A stretch of DNA of 64,000 nt from Ga0077530 sp046293075 (GCA_046293075.1 JBKBPL010000012.1:38085-102084), one strand, 5' to 3'. Shown: positions 25,665-37,960, counted from the stretch's first letter. Translations and numbers: made by a program. The notes: generated by a model from the letters alone, not told the origin.

Positions 25665-27094
25665 CAGAGCTTTGTGATCTTTCCGCAGTGGAGCTGCGCC
25701 GCCTCATCGGCCGCAAGAAGGTCTCCCCGCTCGAGCTGCTCGACAGCTGCCTTATGCGCATCAGAGCGACGGACGGCACGATCAATGCCATGGTGGCGCT
25801 CGATGAGAAGGCTGCGCGCAAGGCCGCCCGTGATGCCGAGCAGGCGGTCATGCGCGGGGAGGACTTGGGCCTGCTGCACGGGCTGCCGATCGGCGTGAAG
25901 GACCTGCAGGACACGGCGGGTCTCAAGACCACCTACGGCAGCCTCATCTACAAGGACCATGTCCCCGAGAAGGATTGCGCCATGGTCGCGCGCATCCGCG
26001 CGGAGGGCGGCATCATCGTCGGCAAGACGAACACGCCCGAATTCGGCGCTGGCGCGAACACCAAGAACCGCGTCTATGGCGCGACGGGCAACCCCTTCGA
26101 TCCCGAGAAGACCTCAGCGGGTTCGTCGGGCGGCTCGGCGGCGGCGCTGGCCGTGAGCCAGGTGCCGCTCGCGACCGGCTCCGACTATGGCGGCAGCCTC
26201 AGGACGCCGGCAGCCTTCTGCGGCGTCGCCGGCTTCAGGCCGTCGCCCGGCCTCGTGCCCTCCGAGCGCCCGGTCTCGCTGATCCCATTTCCCGTTTCGG
26301 GCCCCATGGGCCGCACGATCGAGGACCTCCATCTCCTGCTCAAGGCGCAGATCGACAGCGACAAGATCGATCCCTTCGCCAGCAGCGACGTCCAGGAAAT
26401 TCCCGACACGCTCGGCAACATCGATCTGGGCTCGATCCGCGCGGCGTTCTCTTCCGATCTCGGCTGCTGCCCGGTCGATGCGGATATTGCCGCGCTCTTC
26501 GAGCAGCGCACGCGCACGTTCCGCTCGGTCTTCGCCGAGACGAGCAACCGTCATCCCGACTTCACCAACGTGCATGAGACCTTCGAGATTCTGCGCGGCC
26601 TCGTGTTCGTTGGCGCGCACCGCGAGCGCCTCGAGAAGCACCGCGACCTGCTCGGCCCGAATGTCATCGACAACACCGAGCGTGGCCTCAAGTATTCGCT
26701 TGGCGATGTCGCCTGGGCCAATGTCGAGCAGACCAAGATCTACAAGCGCTACCTGGAATTCTTCGAGGATTGCGACGTCCTGATCTGCCCCGCGGCGGCC
26801 GTGTCACCCTTCCCGCACGCGCAGCTCTATGTCGATACGATCAATGGCGAGAAGATGCCGACGTACATGCGCTGGCTCGCGCTGGCCTATGCGCTCACCA
26901 CGGCGCTGCCGGCGGTCGCGGTCATTCCGTGCGGCGTCGATCATCTGGGTATGCCCTTCGGCATTCAGATTGCAGGCCCCAATGGCTCGGATGCCCTGGT
27001 CCTTGAAGTCGCGCACGCACTCGAGCAGGTTCTGGCGATGAACAAGGAGACGGCGCGCCCCATGCCCGATCTTGGCAAGCTCGCGCCGACATGA
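25661..27094 (+). CDS. Amidase (amidase signature family), copy 2
   Basis: 477 residues. The triad elements are Lys80 in IGVKDLQD, GSSGGSAA, and the nucleophile in GSDYGGSLR. It resembles copy 1 at 14110 along the whole length, including the YxxDxxxGEKMPTYMR versus SDMGGKPLRNYY region. It overlaps the M20 peptidase by 4 bases. The likely role is hydrolysis of an amide in a small catabolic operon; the substrate is not known. A GatA role is unlikely with no gatB/gatC nearby. Confidence 0.88.
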   Translation: MTELCDLSAVELRRLIGRKKVSPLELLDSCLMRIRATDGTINAMVALDEKAARKAARDAEQAVMRGEDLGLLHGLPIGVKDLQDTAGLKTTYGSLIYKDHVPEKDCAMVARIRAEGGIIVGKTNTPEFGAGANTKNRVYGATGNPFDPEKTSAGSSGGSAAALAVSQVPLATGSDYGGSLRTPAAFCGVAGFRPSPGLVPSERPVSLIPFPVSGPMGRTIEDLHLLLKAQIDSDKIDPFASSDVQEIPDTLGNIDLGSIRAAFSSDLGCCPVDADIAALFEQRTRTFRSVFAETSNRHPDFTNVHETFEILRGLVFVGAHRERLEKHRDLLGPNVIDNTERGLKYSLGDVAWANVEQTKIYKRYLEFFEDCDVLICPAAAVSPFPHAQLYVDTINGEKMPTYMRWLALAYALTTALPAVAVIPCGVDHLGMPFGIQIAGPNGSDALVLEVAHALEQVLAMNKETARPMPDLGKLAPT

Positions 27095-27116
27095 GGGCGC
27101 AGGCCGGGAGTGCGAG

Positions 27117-27671
27117 ATGACGCGTGATGCTGCTTCGGCGGCGGCACAACTGCTGGCGGCCGCCCTCTTCTCGGCCGAGCGCCATCGCGATCAGCGGCGC
27201 AAGGGGGTGCGCGAGACGCCCTACATCAACCACCCGATCGAGGTGTCGGAGCGCATCGTCCGCGTCGGCGGCGTCCACGACATCGACGTGCTGGTGGCAG
27301 CCATTCTGCACGATACCATCGAGGACACCGAGACGACGGCGGGGGAAATCGAGCGGCAGTTCGGCAAGCCGGTCACCGGGCTCGTGCTCGAAGTGACGGA
27401 CGACCGCTCGCTCACCTGGATGGAGCGAAAGCGGCTCGAGATCGCGCACGCCCCCCTGCTCACCCCTGGGGCCAAGCTCATCAAGCTTTCGGACAAGATC
27501 AGCAACGTTGCCGACACCGAGACCAATCCGCCTGCGTCCTGGTCGCGCCAGCGCAGGCATGACTACCTCGACTTCGCCGAGCAGATCGCGCTCGGTTGCC
27601 GTGGCATCAATGCCGCACTCGACGCCGAGTTCGTCCGGGTCCTCGCCAGTGCGCGCGCGCACATTGGGTAA
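27117..27671 (+). CDS. MESH1-like HD-domain hydrolase (single-domain RelA/SpoT homologue)
   Basis: 184 residues from the ATG giving MTRDAASAA, after GGGAG. The order is that of MESH1 and small alarmone hydrolases: HRDQRRKG, TPYINHPIEV, the HD motif with ILHDTIEDTE, ITD-like EVTDDRSLTWMERK, and GAKLIKLSDKISNV. No synthetase, TGS or ACT domain is present. Relatives hydrolyse (p)ppGpp, and animal MESH1 also dephosphorylates NADPH. It begins 22 bases after amidase copy 2 and is probably in the same operon, but how it serves that operon is unclear. Confidence 0.8.
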   Translation: MTRDAASAAAQLLAAALFSAERHRDQRRKGVRETPYINHPIEVSERIVRVGGVHDIDVLVAAILHDTIEDTETTAGEIERQFGKPVTGLVLEVTDDRSLTWMERKRLEIAHAPLLTPGAKLIKLSDKISNVADTETNPPASWSRQRRHDYLDFAEQIALGCRGINAALDAEFVRVLASARAHIG

Positions 27672-27795
27672 AGGGGCAGCAGCGTGCGCTCGAAAATCCG
27701 TCTCACGCCCGTGTTGCACACCTTTCCGGCACCTTCAGGACGTGCTTATTGTGCGAGCCACGTGGACGAGAGGGTGGCGTGGAGAGGGAGAGCGG

Positions 27796-28353
27796 ATGCG
27801 ACGGCTTCTTGACCGGGTGTACTTGGCGGCTGGATGGCTGTCTGCGGCCTGCTTCGTGATCATCGCGCTTATGGTGACGGCGCAGCTCGTCGGCCGCGTC
27901 GTCGATTCCACGCTGCGGCTGCTCGGGATGGCGCCCTATGGCTTCATTGTCGAGGGGCTGGCCGAGATCGCCGGATACCTGCTGGCGGCGGCGAGCCTGC
28001 TGGCGCTTGGGCTTGCGCTCAAGTCTGCCTCGCACATCCGGATCACGATGCTTCTCGGCGCGCTGCCGCCGCGCCCGCGCTGGTTCTTCGAGCTGTTTGC
28101 GATCGGGGTCTCGACGGCCTTCTCGGCTTTCATGACCGGACGCATGGCGCTTCTCGCCTACGACTCCTGGATCTACAAGGAGGTGAGCTTCGGTCTTGTG
28201 CCTGTCCAGCTCGTGTGGCCACAGGCGGCCATGGCGCTCGGCCTGCTTGTTTTTACGATTGCGCTCATTGACGAGCTGGTCATCACTTTCAGGACCGGGA
28301 AGCCCTCCTTCGTCGCGAGCGAGGATGCCGTCGCCCTCGGTAAGGAGGGCTGA
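27796..28353 (+). CDS. TRAP transporter small permease subunit (DctQ-like)
   Basis: 185 residues with four hydrophobic helices, starting at an ATG after GGGAGAG. The pattern LVTAQLxGR...AEIAGYLL, ALKSASHIRI and the last helix before a charged tail fits DctQ subunits. It pairs with the DctM subunit encoded 6 bases downstream. The periplasmic binding protein (DctP) that normally completes the system is not found in this window, so substrate recognition must come from elsewhere. It stands 124 bases after the MESH1-like gene. Confidence 0.88.
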   Translation: MRRLLDRVYLAAGWLSAACFVIIALMVTAQLVGRVVDSTLRLLGMAPYGFIVEGLAEIAGYLLAAASLLALGLALKSASHIRITMLLGALPPRPRWFFELFAIGVSTAFSAFMTGRMALLAYDSWIYKEVSFGLVPVQLVWPQAAMALGLLVFTIALIDELVITFRTGKPSFVASEDAVALGKEG

Positions 28354-28359
28354 GGCGCA

Positions 28360-29670
28360 ATGGATCTGCTGACCTTCTCGCTCTTTCTCGTTTTTCTGCT
28401 GTTCCTCGTTCTTGCCGGGGGCATCTGGGTTGCAATCACGCTGGCGATCATCGGGCTCGTCGCAACCGTGGCGAATGTGTCGACGCCCGCCGGCGCCGTC
28501 ATGGCGACGTCGATCTGGCAGTCCCTCAACTCATGGGATCTGACCGCTCTGCCGATGTTCCTGTGGATGGGCGACATCCTCTACCGGACTCGACTCTCGG
28601 AAGACATGTTCGAGGGCCTGGCGCCGTGGATGTCGCGCCTGCCGGGGCGCCTGCTGCACGTCAACATCTTGGGCTGTGCGATTTTTGCCGCCGTGTCGGG
28701 CTCATCCGCAGCGACTGCCGCCACGATTGGCCGCATCTCGATGCCCGAACTCAAGAAGCGCGGCTACGACGAGCGGTTGGCCATCGGCACGCTCGCCGGC
28801 TCCGGGACGCTCGGCCTGCTCATCCCGCCGTCGATCATCATGATCGTCTATGCCTCGGCCACGGACCAGTCGATCGCGCGCCTCTTCATTGCCGGCGTGA
28901 TCCCCGGTGCGCTGCTCGCCTTCCTGTTCATGGGCTATGTGGCCGTTTGGGCCACGATCAACCGGCACAAGATGCCGCCGGCCGACCCGCCGACGACGTT
29001 CGCCAACCGTCTGCCGGCGACCCGCCGGCTGCTGCCGGTGATCCTGCTGATTGCAGCCGTGATCGGCGCCATCTACGGCGGGCTCGCGTCTGCGACCGAG
29101 GCCGCGGTGGTCGGCGTCCTTGGTGCGCTCGTCCTCGCCTGGACAAGCGGAACGCTGACCTGGAAGACGTTCTCCGAGGCGCTGCTGTCGGCGACCAGGA
29201 CGAGCTGCATGATCTGCTTCATCCTGGCCGGCGCGGCGTTCCTCACGACGGCCATGGGCTTCACCGGCATCCCGCGCGCGCTCGCCGAGTGGATTGCGTC
29301 ATTCCATCTCTCGCAGTGGCAGCTCCTGATGGCGCTGACATTCTTCTTCATCGTGCTCGGCTGCTTTCTCGACGGCATCTCCATGGTCGTGCTGACGACC
29401 TCGGTGATCATCCCGCTGGTCGAGCGCATGGGCATCGACCTCATCTGGTTCGGCATCTACATCGTGCTCGTCGTCGAGATGGCGCAGATCACCCCGCCGG
29501 TCGGGTTCAATCTCTATGTTCTGCAGTCATTGACCGGCCGCAACCTGTTCCTGATCGCGGCCTATACGCTGCCGCTCTTCCTGCTGATGTCCCTGATGGT
29601 TGTGCTGCTGGTGGCCTTCCCGGGGATCGCGCTGTGGCTCCCTTCGACCATGCTGGATGCCGCGCGATAG
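28360..29670 (+). CDS. TRAP transporter large permease subunit (DctM-like)
   Basis: 436 residues, about 12 helices. It shows the DctM signatures VSGSSAATAATIGRISMPELKKRGYDE, GTLAGSGTLGLLIPPSIIMIVYA and the C-terminal QITPPVGFNLYVLQ. It carries Na+-driven uptake of an organic acid through the inner membrane with DctQ and a binding protein. The order DctQ-DctM after an M20 peptidase and an amidase suggests uptake of an N-acyl or amide-related carboxylate, but this is inference. Confidence 0.93.
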   Translation: MDLLTFSLFLVFLLFLVLAGGIWVAITLAIIGLVATVANVSTPAGAVMATSIWQSLNSWDLTALPMFLWMGDILYRTRLSEDMFEGLAPWMSRLPGRLLHVNILGCAIFAAVSGSSAATAATIGRISMPELKKRGYDERLAIGTLAGSGTLGLLIPPSIIMIVYASATDQSIARLFIAGVIPGALLAFLFMGYVAVWATINRHKMPPADPPTTFANRLPATRRLLPVILLIAAVIGAIYGGLASATEAAVVGVLGALVLAWTSGTLTWKTFSEALLSATRTSCMICFILAGAAFLTTAMGFTGIPRALAEWIASFHLSQWQLLMALTFFFIVLGCFLDGISMVVLTTSVIIPLVERMGIDLIWFGIYIVLVVEMAQITPPVGFNLYVLQSLTGRNLFLIAAYTLPLFLLMSLMVVLLVAFPGIALWLPSTMLDAAR

Positions 29671-29679
29671 CGGCATCGC

Positions 29680-30093
29680 TCACCCATCCCAGCGGCCGCT
29701 CGGGATGGGCCGGGCATGCGTCGTGTCCGCCGCATAGAGGTACACCCAGGCGATGATCTCTTCGCCGCTCGCGAGCCGGACGTTTCGGCGCACGCGCATG
29801 TACTCGCCCGCGTGGCGATGGCCGGGGGTGATCCCCTCGTAGGGATCGAGCCAGACGAAGACGCTCTCGGGATCATGGAGACGCAGCACTTCGCCGTGGA
29901 CGATGTCCGCGGGCGCGGCCGGCTCGAACATGACCGGATACGCTCCGAGGTCGAAGAGGCGACCGGCAACCGTCGCCTCGCCGAGGCTCGTGCTCTCCCT
30001 CTTGAGCCGGGCGCGCATGTCGGCCCCGAGCGCGCCACGCGCGCGACTGAGCAGCGTGCCGTAGACGAAGAGGAAGCGGGTCTTGGCCCTCAT
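29680..30093 (-). CDS. Gamma-glutamylcyclotransferase-like (AIG2/GGCT fold) protein
   Basis: 137 residues. FVYGTLLSRARG is the substrate-binding loop of the family and the Glu in DPYEGITPG is the expected catalytic acid. Members cyclise gamma-glutamylamines or related compounds to 5-oxoproline, but many bacterial members are uncharacterised. It overlaps the VOC gene by 4 bases, so the two are translationally coupled. It is convergent with the DctM gene, 9 bases away. Confidence 0.85.
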   Translation of the reverse strand: MRAKTRFLFVYGTLLSRARGALGADMRARLKRESTSLGEATVAGRLFDLGAYPVMFEPAAPADIVHGEVLRLHDPESVFVWLDPYEGITPGHRHAGEYMRVRRNVRLASGEEIIAWVYLYAADTTHARPIPSGRWDG

Positions 30094-30506
30094 TCGTGGA
30101 CCTGGTGGACCTCGATGATATTGCCCGCTGGGTCGTAGAAAAAGATCTGCTCCCAGCCCTTCATCGCCCAGGCGCCGAAATCGGAATAGGGAATGCCCTT
30201 TTCTTCCAGGCGCTTCTTGAAGGCTGCAATGTCGTCGGTGCGGAAGGCGAGGTGACCGCGCTCGAGCGGATTGACCGCCTGGCCGGTCTTGAAGCCGATC
30301 TGCAGATCCTTCTCCGCCAAATGGAACTCCGCCGAACCCTCGCGGCCGTCCGTGAGGAAGGCGACGTTCCCCGCATAGCCCTGCTCGGTGATGCGCTTCG
30401 CGTTCAGCGCCGGCTCGGGCTTCATATCGAGCACCTCGCGGTAGAACACATCGAGACCGGGGACGTCGCTGGTCGACAGGTTAATGTGGTGGAACTTGAT
30501 CTGCAT
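30090..30506 (-). CDS. VOC family protein (glyoxalase/dioxygenase fold)
   Basis: 138 residues with the paired beta-alpha-beta-beta-beta modules of the vicinal-oxygen-chelate fold. Metal ligands are likely His in FHHINLST, Glu or His around HLAFRTDD, and Glu in NIIEVHQVHE. The end (FYDPAGNIIEVHQ) is the classic glyoxalase-type C-terminus. The substrate cannot be read from sequence. It is coupled with the GGCT-like gene downstream, which suggests a joint role in small-molecule turnover. Confidence 0.85.
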   Translation of the reverse strand: MQIKFHHINLSTSDVPGLDVFYREVLDMKPEPALNAKRITEQGYAGNVAFLTDGREGSAEFHLAEKDLQIGFKTGQAVNPLERGHLAFRTDDIAAFKKRLEEKGIPYSDFGAWAMKGWEQIFFYDPAGNIIEVHQVHE

Positions 30507-30742
30507 ATTCGTCTCCTGGTTGTTTCCTCGCCGTGCCCGGCTGCCTGCCTGTCCCGCCTGGCGGGGGTGGCCGCCGCGCCTGATATTGCAAGGCCCATGG
30601 AGCGTGGTCCGGGCAGGCCCGTCAAGGCGGAAGCGGTCATAGCGGGTAGCCGGCCGGCGTGCTCAGGAGGCGCGCACACTCTCCCCGCCTCATTGCCGCG
30701 CCCTATAGCCAAGCGTGGCCGGCTGCAATAGAAAGCGGCCCC

Positions 30743-34024
<3,282 letters not shown>

Positions 34025-34133
34025 GGCCCTTGCCAAGGGGCCCCGGACGGGGGAAGTTGGCGTATTCCCGTGGACTGTTGCGACTGATTCGGCGGTATCG
34101 GCACGTCAGCCGAGCCGGTTGGGAGACTTGGAT

Positions 34134-34613
34134 ATGGCGATGGAAAAGGTTCCGATGACGATCGAGGGCTTCAAGAAGCTCGAGACGGAGCTGCACCGCC
34201 TCAAAGCCGTGGAACGTCCACGGATCATCCAGGCGATCGCCGAGGCGCGCGCACACGGGGATCTGAGCGAGAACGCGGAGTACCATGCCGCCAAGGAGGC
34301 CCAGGGACTGAACGAGTCCAAGGTCGCCGAGCTCGAGGACAAACTCTCGCGCGCCGAGGTCATCGACACGACCAAGATGTCCGGTGACAAGATCAAGTTC
34401 GGGGCCACCGTGACCCTCATCGACGAGGACACCGACGAGAAGGTCAAGTACAAGATCGTCGGCGAGATGGAGGCCGACGTGCGCGAGGGCAAGATCTCGA
34501 TCACGTCACCGATCGCGCGCGCGCTCATCGGCAAGAGCAAGGGCGACACCGCCGAGGTGACAACGCCCAAGGGCTCGAAGTCCTACGAGATCGTCAAGAT
34601 CGAGTGGAAGTAG
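34134..34613 (+). CDS. greA: Transcript cleavage factor GreA
   Basis: 159 residues, or 157 if the second ATG at 34140 is used; GGGAG at proper distance favours 34134. It has the N-terminal coiled coil (VERPRIIQAIAEARAHGDLSENAEYHAAKEAQ) with the acidic tip residues, and the C-terminal FKBP-like domain ending SYEIVKIEW. GreA enters the RNA polymerase secondary channel and rescues backtracked complexes. It probably has its own transcript as well as read-through from carB. Confidence 0.96.
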   Translation: MAMEKVPMTIEGFKKLETELHRLKAVERPRIIQAIAEARAHGDLSENAEYHAAKEAQGLNESKVAELEDKLSRAEVIDTTKMSGDKIKFGATVTLIDEDTDEKVKYKIVGEMEADVREGKISITSPIARALIGKSKGDTAEVTTPKGSKSYEIVKIEWK

Positions 34614-34697
34614 GCTGCCGCTGACCCGGATCCGCCGGTCACACGGCCGTCTGATCGACCATCGGATGGCCGTTGGTGCCTTCATGCGCGCGCAGCC

Positions 34698-36143
34698 TCA
34701 TCCCCGCCAGAACTCTGGTCGGAAGAGCACGAGCACGGTGAAAAGCTCGAGGCGGCCGAGCAGCATCGCGAACGAGAGCACCCATTTTGCGCCGGCCGGA
34801 AGGTCGGCAAAGGTTCCCGATGGCCCGACAATCGGGCCGAGACCGGGACCGACATTCGAAACGGCCGTCGTCGCACTCGACAGCGCCGTGACGAGATCGA
34901 GGCCCATGGCCGCAAGGACGACGGTGAACAGTCCGATCGTCGCCATGTAGAGGGCAAGGAACGCGACGACCGAGAAGGGGACGTCCTCGGGAAGGCGCCT
35001 GCCATTGTAGAGCAGCGTCACGATGCGATGTGGGCTGATGAGGTGCAGAAGGTGGCTGCGGGTCAGCAGCGAGGCGACCTGCAGTCGATAGATCTTGATG
35101 CCGCCGGATGTCGAGCCCGAGCAGCCTCCGACGAACATCAGAATAAAGAAGATGCCCACCGCAAAAGGTCCCCACGCGGCATAGTCGTCGTTCGAGAAGC
35201 CGGTTGTCGTCACGATCGACACGACATTGAACGCGGCAAGCCTGCCGGCATCGGCAAAGGGCATGTCCCGGGTGAGCACGAGCCAGGTCGCGAGCACAGC
35301 CGAAGTTGTGATCAGCAGAAGAAGAAAGCCACGAACTTGCGCATCATGCCAAAGGGCCCGGGTGTCGCCGCGCATGGCCTTGATGTAGAGGACGAACGGC
35401 AGCGCTCCGCAGATCATGAAGAAGATTGCTGCCCAGTGCAGAGCGGCCGGCTGAAAGTGACCGAAGCTCTTGTCATGTGTGGAGAAGCCACCCGTGGCGA
35501 CCGTTGATAGGGCATGGCAGATCGCGTCGAACGGCGTCATGCCGAGCACCATGTAAACGATCATGCAGGCGACGAGAAAGATGATGAAGATGCCGGATAT
35601 GGACGAGACCAGTTCGTAGGCGCGGGGGAGCACCTTCTCCGAACGATCCGAGCTTTCTGTCTGGAAGAGCTGCATGCCGCCGATTCGAAGGTACGGCAGA
35701 ATAAGGATAGCGACGACAATGATGCCGAGGCCGCCGATCCCCTGGAGCAACGCGCGCCAGAGCAGAATGCCGCGGGGCTGCGCATCCAGATTAGTGATCA
35801 CGGTCCCGCCGGTCGTCGTCAGCGCCGACACCCCCTCGAAGAACGCATCGGCAACCGGCAGGCCGAGGCCGAGAAAGGGTATCGCGGCAAAGGCCGGCAC
35901 CAACGTCCAGCAGAGCGTGGTCAGCAGAAACGCCTCACGCAACCCAGCTCGGACGGGGCGGGCGTCATAAGCGAACAGCATCATGAGCACGCCGATGAAA
36001 AGCGTGACCAGGGCCGAACCGGCGAATACGAGCCCGCTCGAGTGACCATCCGCGTAGTCGACGGCCATCGGCAACAGCATCGCCACAGCCAGCAAACAGA
36101 CCACCAGGCCGAGGGCCAGAAGGATGGGACGAAACTGGATCAA
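34698..36143 (-). CDS. trkH: TrkH-family potassium uptake protein
   Basis: 481 residues with the four-fold pore-helix pattern: FFEGVSALTTTGGTVI, CHALSTVATGGFSTHDKS, NVVSIVTTTGFSNDDY and SSATTAVSNVGPGLG contain the filter Gly residues. It forms the K+ channel-like membrane subunit of the Trk system. The regulatory partner TrkA is not encoded here. It is convergent with greA and lies 43 bases downstream of the secreted protein gene on the same strand. Confidence 0.93.
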   Translation of the reverse strand: MIQFRPILLALGLVVCLLAVAMLLPMAVDYADGHSSGLVFAGSALVTLFIGVLMMLFAYDARPVRAGLREAFLLTTLCWTLVPAFAAIPFLGLGLPVADAFFEGVSALTTTGGTVITNLDAQPRGILLWRALLQGIGGLGIIVVAILILPYLRIGGMQLFQTESSDRSEKVLPRAYELVSSISGIFIIFLVACMIVYMVLGMTPFDAICHALSTVATGGFSTHDKSFGHFQPAALHWAAIFFMICGALPFVLYIKAMRGDTRALWHDAQVRGFLLLLITTSAVLATWLVLTRDMPFADAGRLAAFNVVSIVTTTGFSNDDYAAWGPFAVGIFFILMFVGGCSGSTSGGIKIYRLQVASLLTRSHLLHLISPHRIVTLLYNGRRLPEDVPFSVVAFLALYMATIGLFTVVLAAMGLDLVTALSSATTAVSNVGPGLGPIVGPSGTFADLPAGAKWVLSFAMLLGRLELFTVLVLFRPEFWRG

Positions 36144-36186
36144 GGGGATCCCCGTCGTCGGACGACGTCAGGGCCGCGCCCACACC

Positions 36187-36564
36187 TCAGCGCTTGCGGC
36201 CCTTTGCGATCCTGCTAATGCACGGCCGACTGGACACTTGGCAACTGTACTCCGATCCGGTTGTCCGATCGCAGTTAATGGTCTTGCTCTCGGACAGGGC
36301 GAACCGGCCCCAGCTCGGGCCGTACTCCCAGGAGGTGAACGCCTCCCAGCTCTGGATGGCCGCGCGCTCGGCGTCCTTCTTCGTCTTGCCGGTGCCGGAC
36401 CCATTGTGGAAGTGCGTGGCCAGACAGGTCTTGTTGCGGCCGGCGGGCGCCCATTGATGCATACCGGCAAGCCCGGTTTGCTGGGCCAACACGGGTGCCG
36501 GCGCAAGTCCAAGGCCGATCAGCACAGCCGCTCCCGCAGCCATCAGGCACACGCGCTTCATCAT
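36187..36564 (-). CDS. Secreted cysteine-containing hypothetical protein
   Basis: 125 residues. A signal peptide (CLMAAGAAVLIGLGLAPAPVLA, cleavage near LAQQ) precedes a mature part of about 100 residues with four Cys (KTCLATHFHNG, TINCDRT, YSCQV and RPCIS) that could make two disulfides. A central segment DAERAAIQSWEAFTSWEYGPSW is rich in Trp. I do not recognise the family with confidence. Two adjacent ATGs could both start it. It is just upstream of trkH on the same strand with a 43-base gap. Confidence 0.7.
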   Translation of the reverse strand: MMKRVCLMAAGAAVLIGLGLAPAPVLAQQTGLAGMHQWAPAGRNKTCLATHFHNGSGTGKTKKDAERAAIQSWEAFTSWEYGPSWGRFALSESKTINCDRTTGSEYSCQVSSRPCISRIAKGRKR

Positions 36565-36713
36565 GGCTCTCAGCCCATTCCGTGCGGCCCGCCATCGGGT
36601 GTGGGCGGGCAGATTCACGCCATCCGTCCGCCGAGAACATGCCTGATTTGGCTGCGGCCGTGCTATGGCCCGGATGCTACAGTGCGTCGCATTCGGTTGG
36701 GTTCGCCATCCGA

Positions 36714-37157
36714 TCAGGCGACGACGAGCCGCTCGAGCGCGGCGCGAATGCCGGCCGGGATCGGCACTGGTTTGTTGGTCGTCCGCTCGACGAAAACATG
36801 CACGAGATGGCCTTCGACACGGGCCAAATCCTCGCCTTCGCCGAAGAGACCGACCTCGTAGCGCACCGAGGAATTCCCAAGCCGGCCGACGCGGAGGCCG
36901 GCGTCGATCGCCTCTGGATAGGCGAACGAGCGGTGGAAGCGACACATGGTCTCAGCCATGATGCCGACGACCGCGGAATTGTGGAAATCGAGGCCGCCTG
37001 GATCGATCAGATAGCGGTTCACGACCGTGTCGAAGTACGAGTAGTACACGACGTTGTTGATGTGCCCGTAGACGTCATTGTCCATCCAGCGGGTCTGCAC
37101 CGGCATGAACAGCGCATACTGATTGCGCCGGCCGGGTTCGGGGCGGGCGGTGCTCAT
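36714..37157 (-). CDS. Hotdog-fold acyl-CoA thioesterase (4HBT type)
   Basis: 147 residues. TRWMDNDVYGHINNVVYYSYFDT carries the catalytic Asp region of 4-hydroxybenzoyl-CoA thioesterase/YbgC-like enzymes, and EVGLFGEGEDLARVEGHLVHVFVE is the typical C-terminal beta strand pair. It hydrolyses acyl-CoA thioesters in the cytoplasm. It follows the two RidA genes on the same strand by only 3 bases, so it is in one operon with them. Confidence 0.9.
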   Translation of the reverse strand: MSTARPEPGRRNQYALFMPVQTRWMDNDVYGHINNVVYYSYFDTVVNRYLIDPGGLDFHNSAVVGIMAETMCRFHRSFAYPEAIDAGLRVGRLGNSSVRYEVGLFGEGEDLARVEGHLVHVFVERTTNKPVPIPAGIRAALERLVVA

Positions 37158-37160
37158 GCA

Positions 37161-37532
37161 TCAGCCTTCTTTTTTTCCGATCGTGATGGGCTTGACGGCG
37201 ATGGCCATGATCTCGACGAGGCAGCCGGGCGTCGCCATGCGGGCCTCGATGCAGGCGCGCGCCGGCAGGTGCCTGGGGTCGACCCACGCGCGCCAGACCT
37301 CATTCATGGCATCGCGGAAGCGGATATCGGAAAGCCAGACCACGACCTGAACGATGTGGGACTTGTCGCTGCCGCACATGGCGAGCCAGCGGTCGAGATC
37401 GCCGAGTGCCTGCCGGGTCTGCCCGCCGACGTCGAGGCTCTCGTCGTCGGCGATGCAGCCGGCCGTGAGGATCATGTCCCCGGCCTCGACCACGTTGGCG
37501 AGGAGAGGCTCCAGCTCGCGGCGGACGATCAT
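37161..37532 (-). CDS. RidA family protein (copy 1 of a tandem pair)
   Basis: 123 residues of the RidA/YjgF fold. The conserved Arg lies in PARACIEARM, and GQTRQALGDLDRWLAMCG and VVVWLSDIRFRDAMNEVW match the trimer core. RidA proteins deaminate reactive enamine/imine intermediates formed by PLP enzymes. It lies 3 bases after copy 2 and 3 bases before the thioesterase gene. An extra-acidic ending (GKKEG) and two additional Cys distinguish it from copy 2. Confidence 0.9.
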   Translation of the reverse strand: MIVRRELEPLLANVVEAGDMILTAGCIADDESLDVGGQTRQALGDLDRWLAMCGSDKSHIVQVVVWLSDIRFRDAMNEVWRAWVDPRHLPARACIEARMATPGCLVEIMAIAVKPITIGKKEG

Positions 37533-37535
37533 CGG

Positions 37536-37883
37536 CTACTTCGTGGCGATGACGGCGATCTCGACGAGCAGCTTCGGATCGGCGAGGCGCGCCTCGATGC
37601 AGGCGCGGCCGGGGAGGTTCTTGCCGCCCGTCCATTCGTTCCAATGGACGTTCATGGCGTCGCGGTTGCGGATATCGGTCACCCAGATCGTGGCCGAGAC
37701 GACCTTCGACTTGTCGGTGCCGGCGAGCGCGAGGATGCGGTCGATCTCCGCCAGGACTTCCTTCGTCTGACCGCCAATATCCTTATCGCGATCGTTCGCC
37801 GTGATGCCGGCTGTGAAGACGAACCCGTTCGCCTCGACGGCCTTGGAGAGAATGCCGGCGGATTCGTGTCTGACAATGGCCAT
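37536..37883 (-). CDS. RidA family protein (copy 2 of a tandem pair)
   Basis: 115 residues from the ATG giving MAIVRHESAGILS. The RidA pattern is present: GQTKEVLAEIDRILALAGTD, ATIWVTDIRNRDAMN and the conserved Arg in PGRACIEARLADPKLLVEI. It shares about half of its residues with copy 1 just downstream, so the pair arose by tandem duplication. It is first in a tight three-gene operon (RidA, RidA, thioesterase). A cytoplasmic imine deaminase role is inferred from the family. Confidence 0.92.
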   Translation of the reverse strand: MAIVRHESAGILSKAVEANGFVFTAGITANDRDKDIGGQTKEVLAEIDRILALAGTDKSKVVSATIWVTDIRNRDAMNVHWNEWTGGKNLPGRACIEARLADPKLLVEIAVIATK

Positions 37884-37960
37884 GGCAGCGGGCTTCCTTA
37901 CGCTGAGTGATGATGATGGTGGTGGGAGCTTCTTAGCACGGACACCGACAGGTTCCAGCC

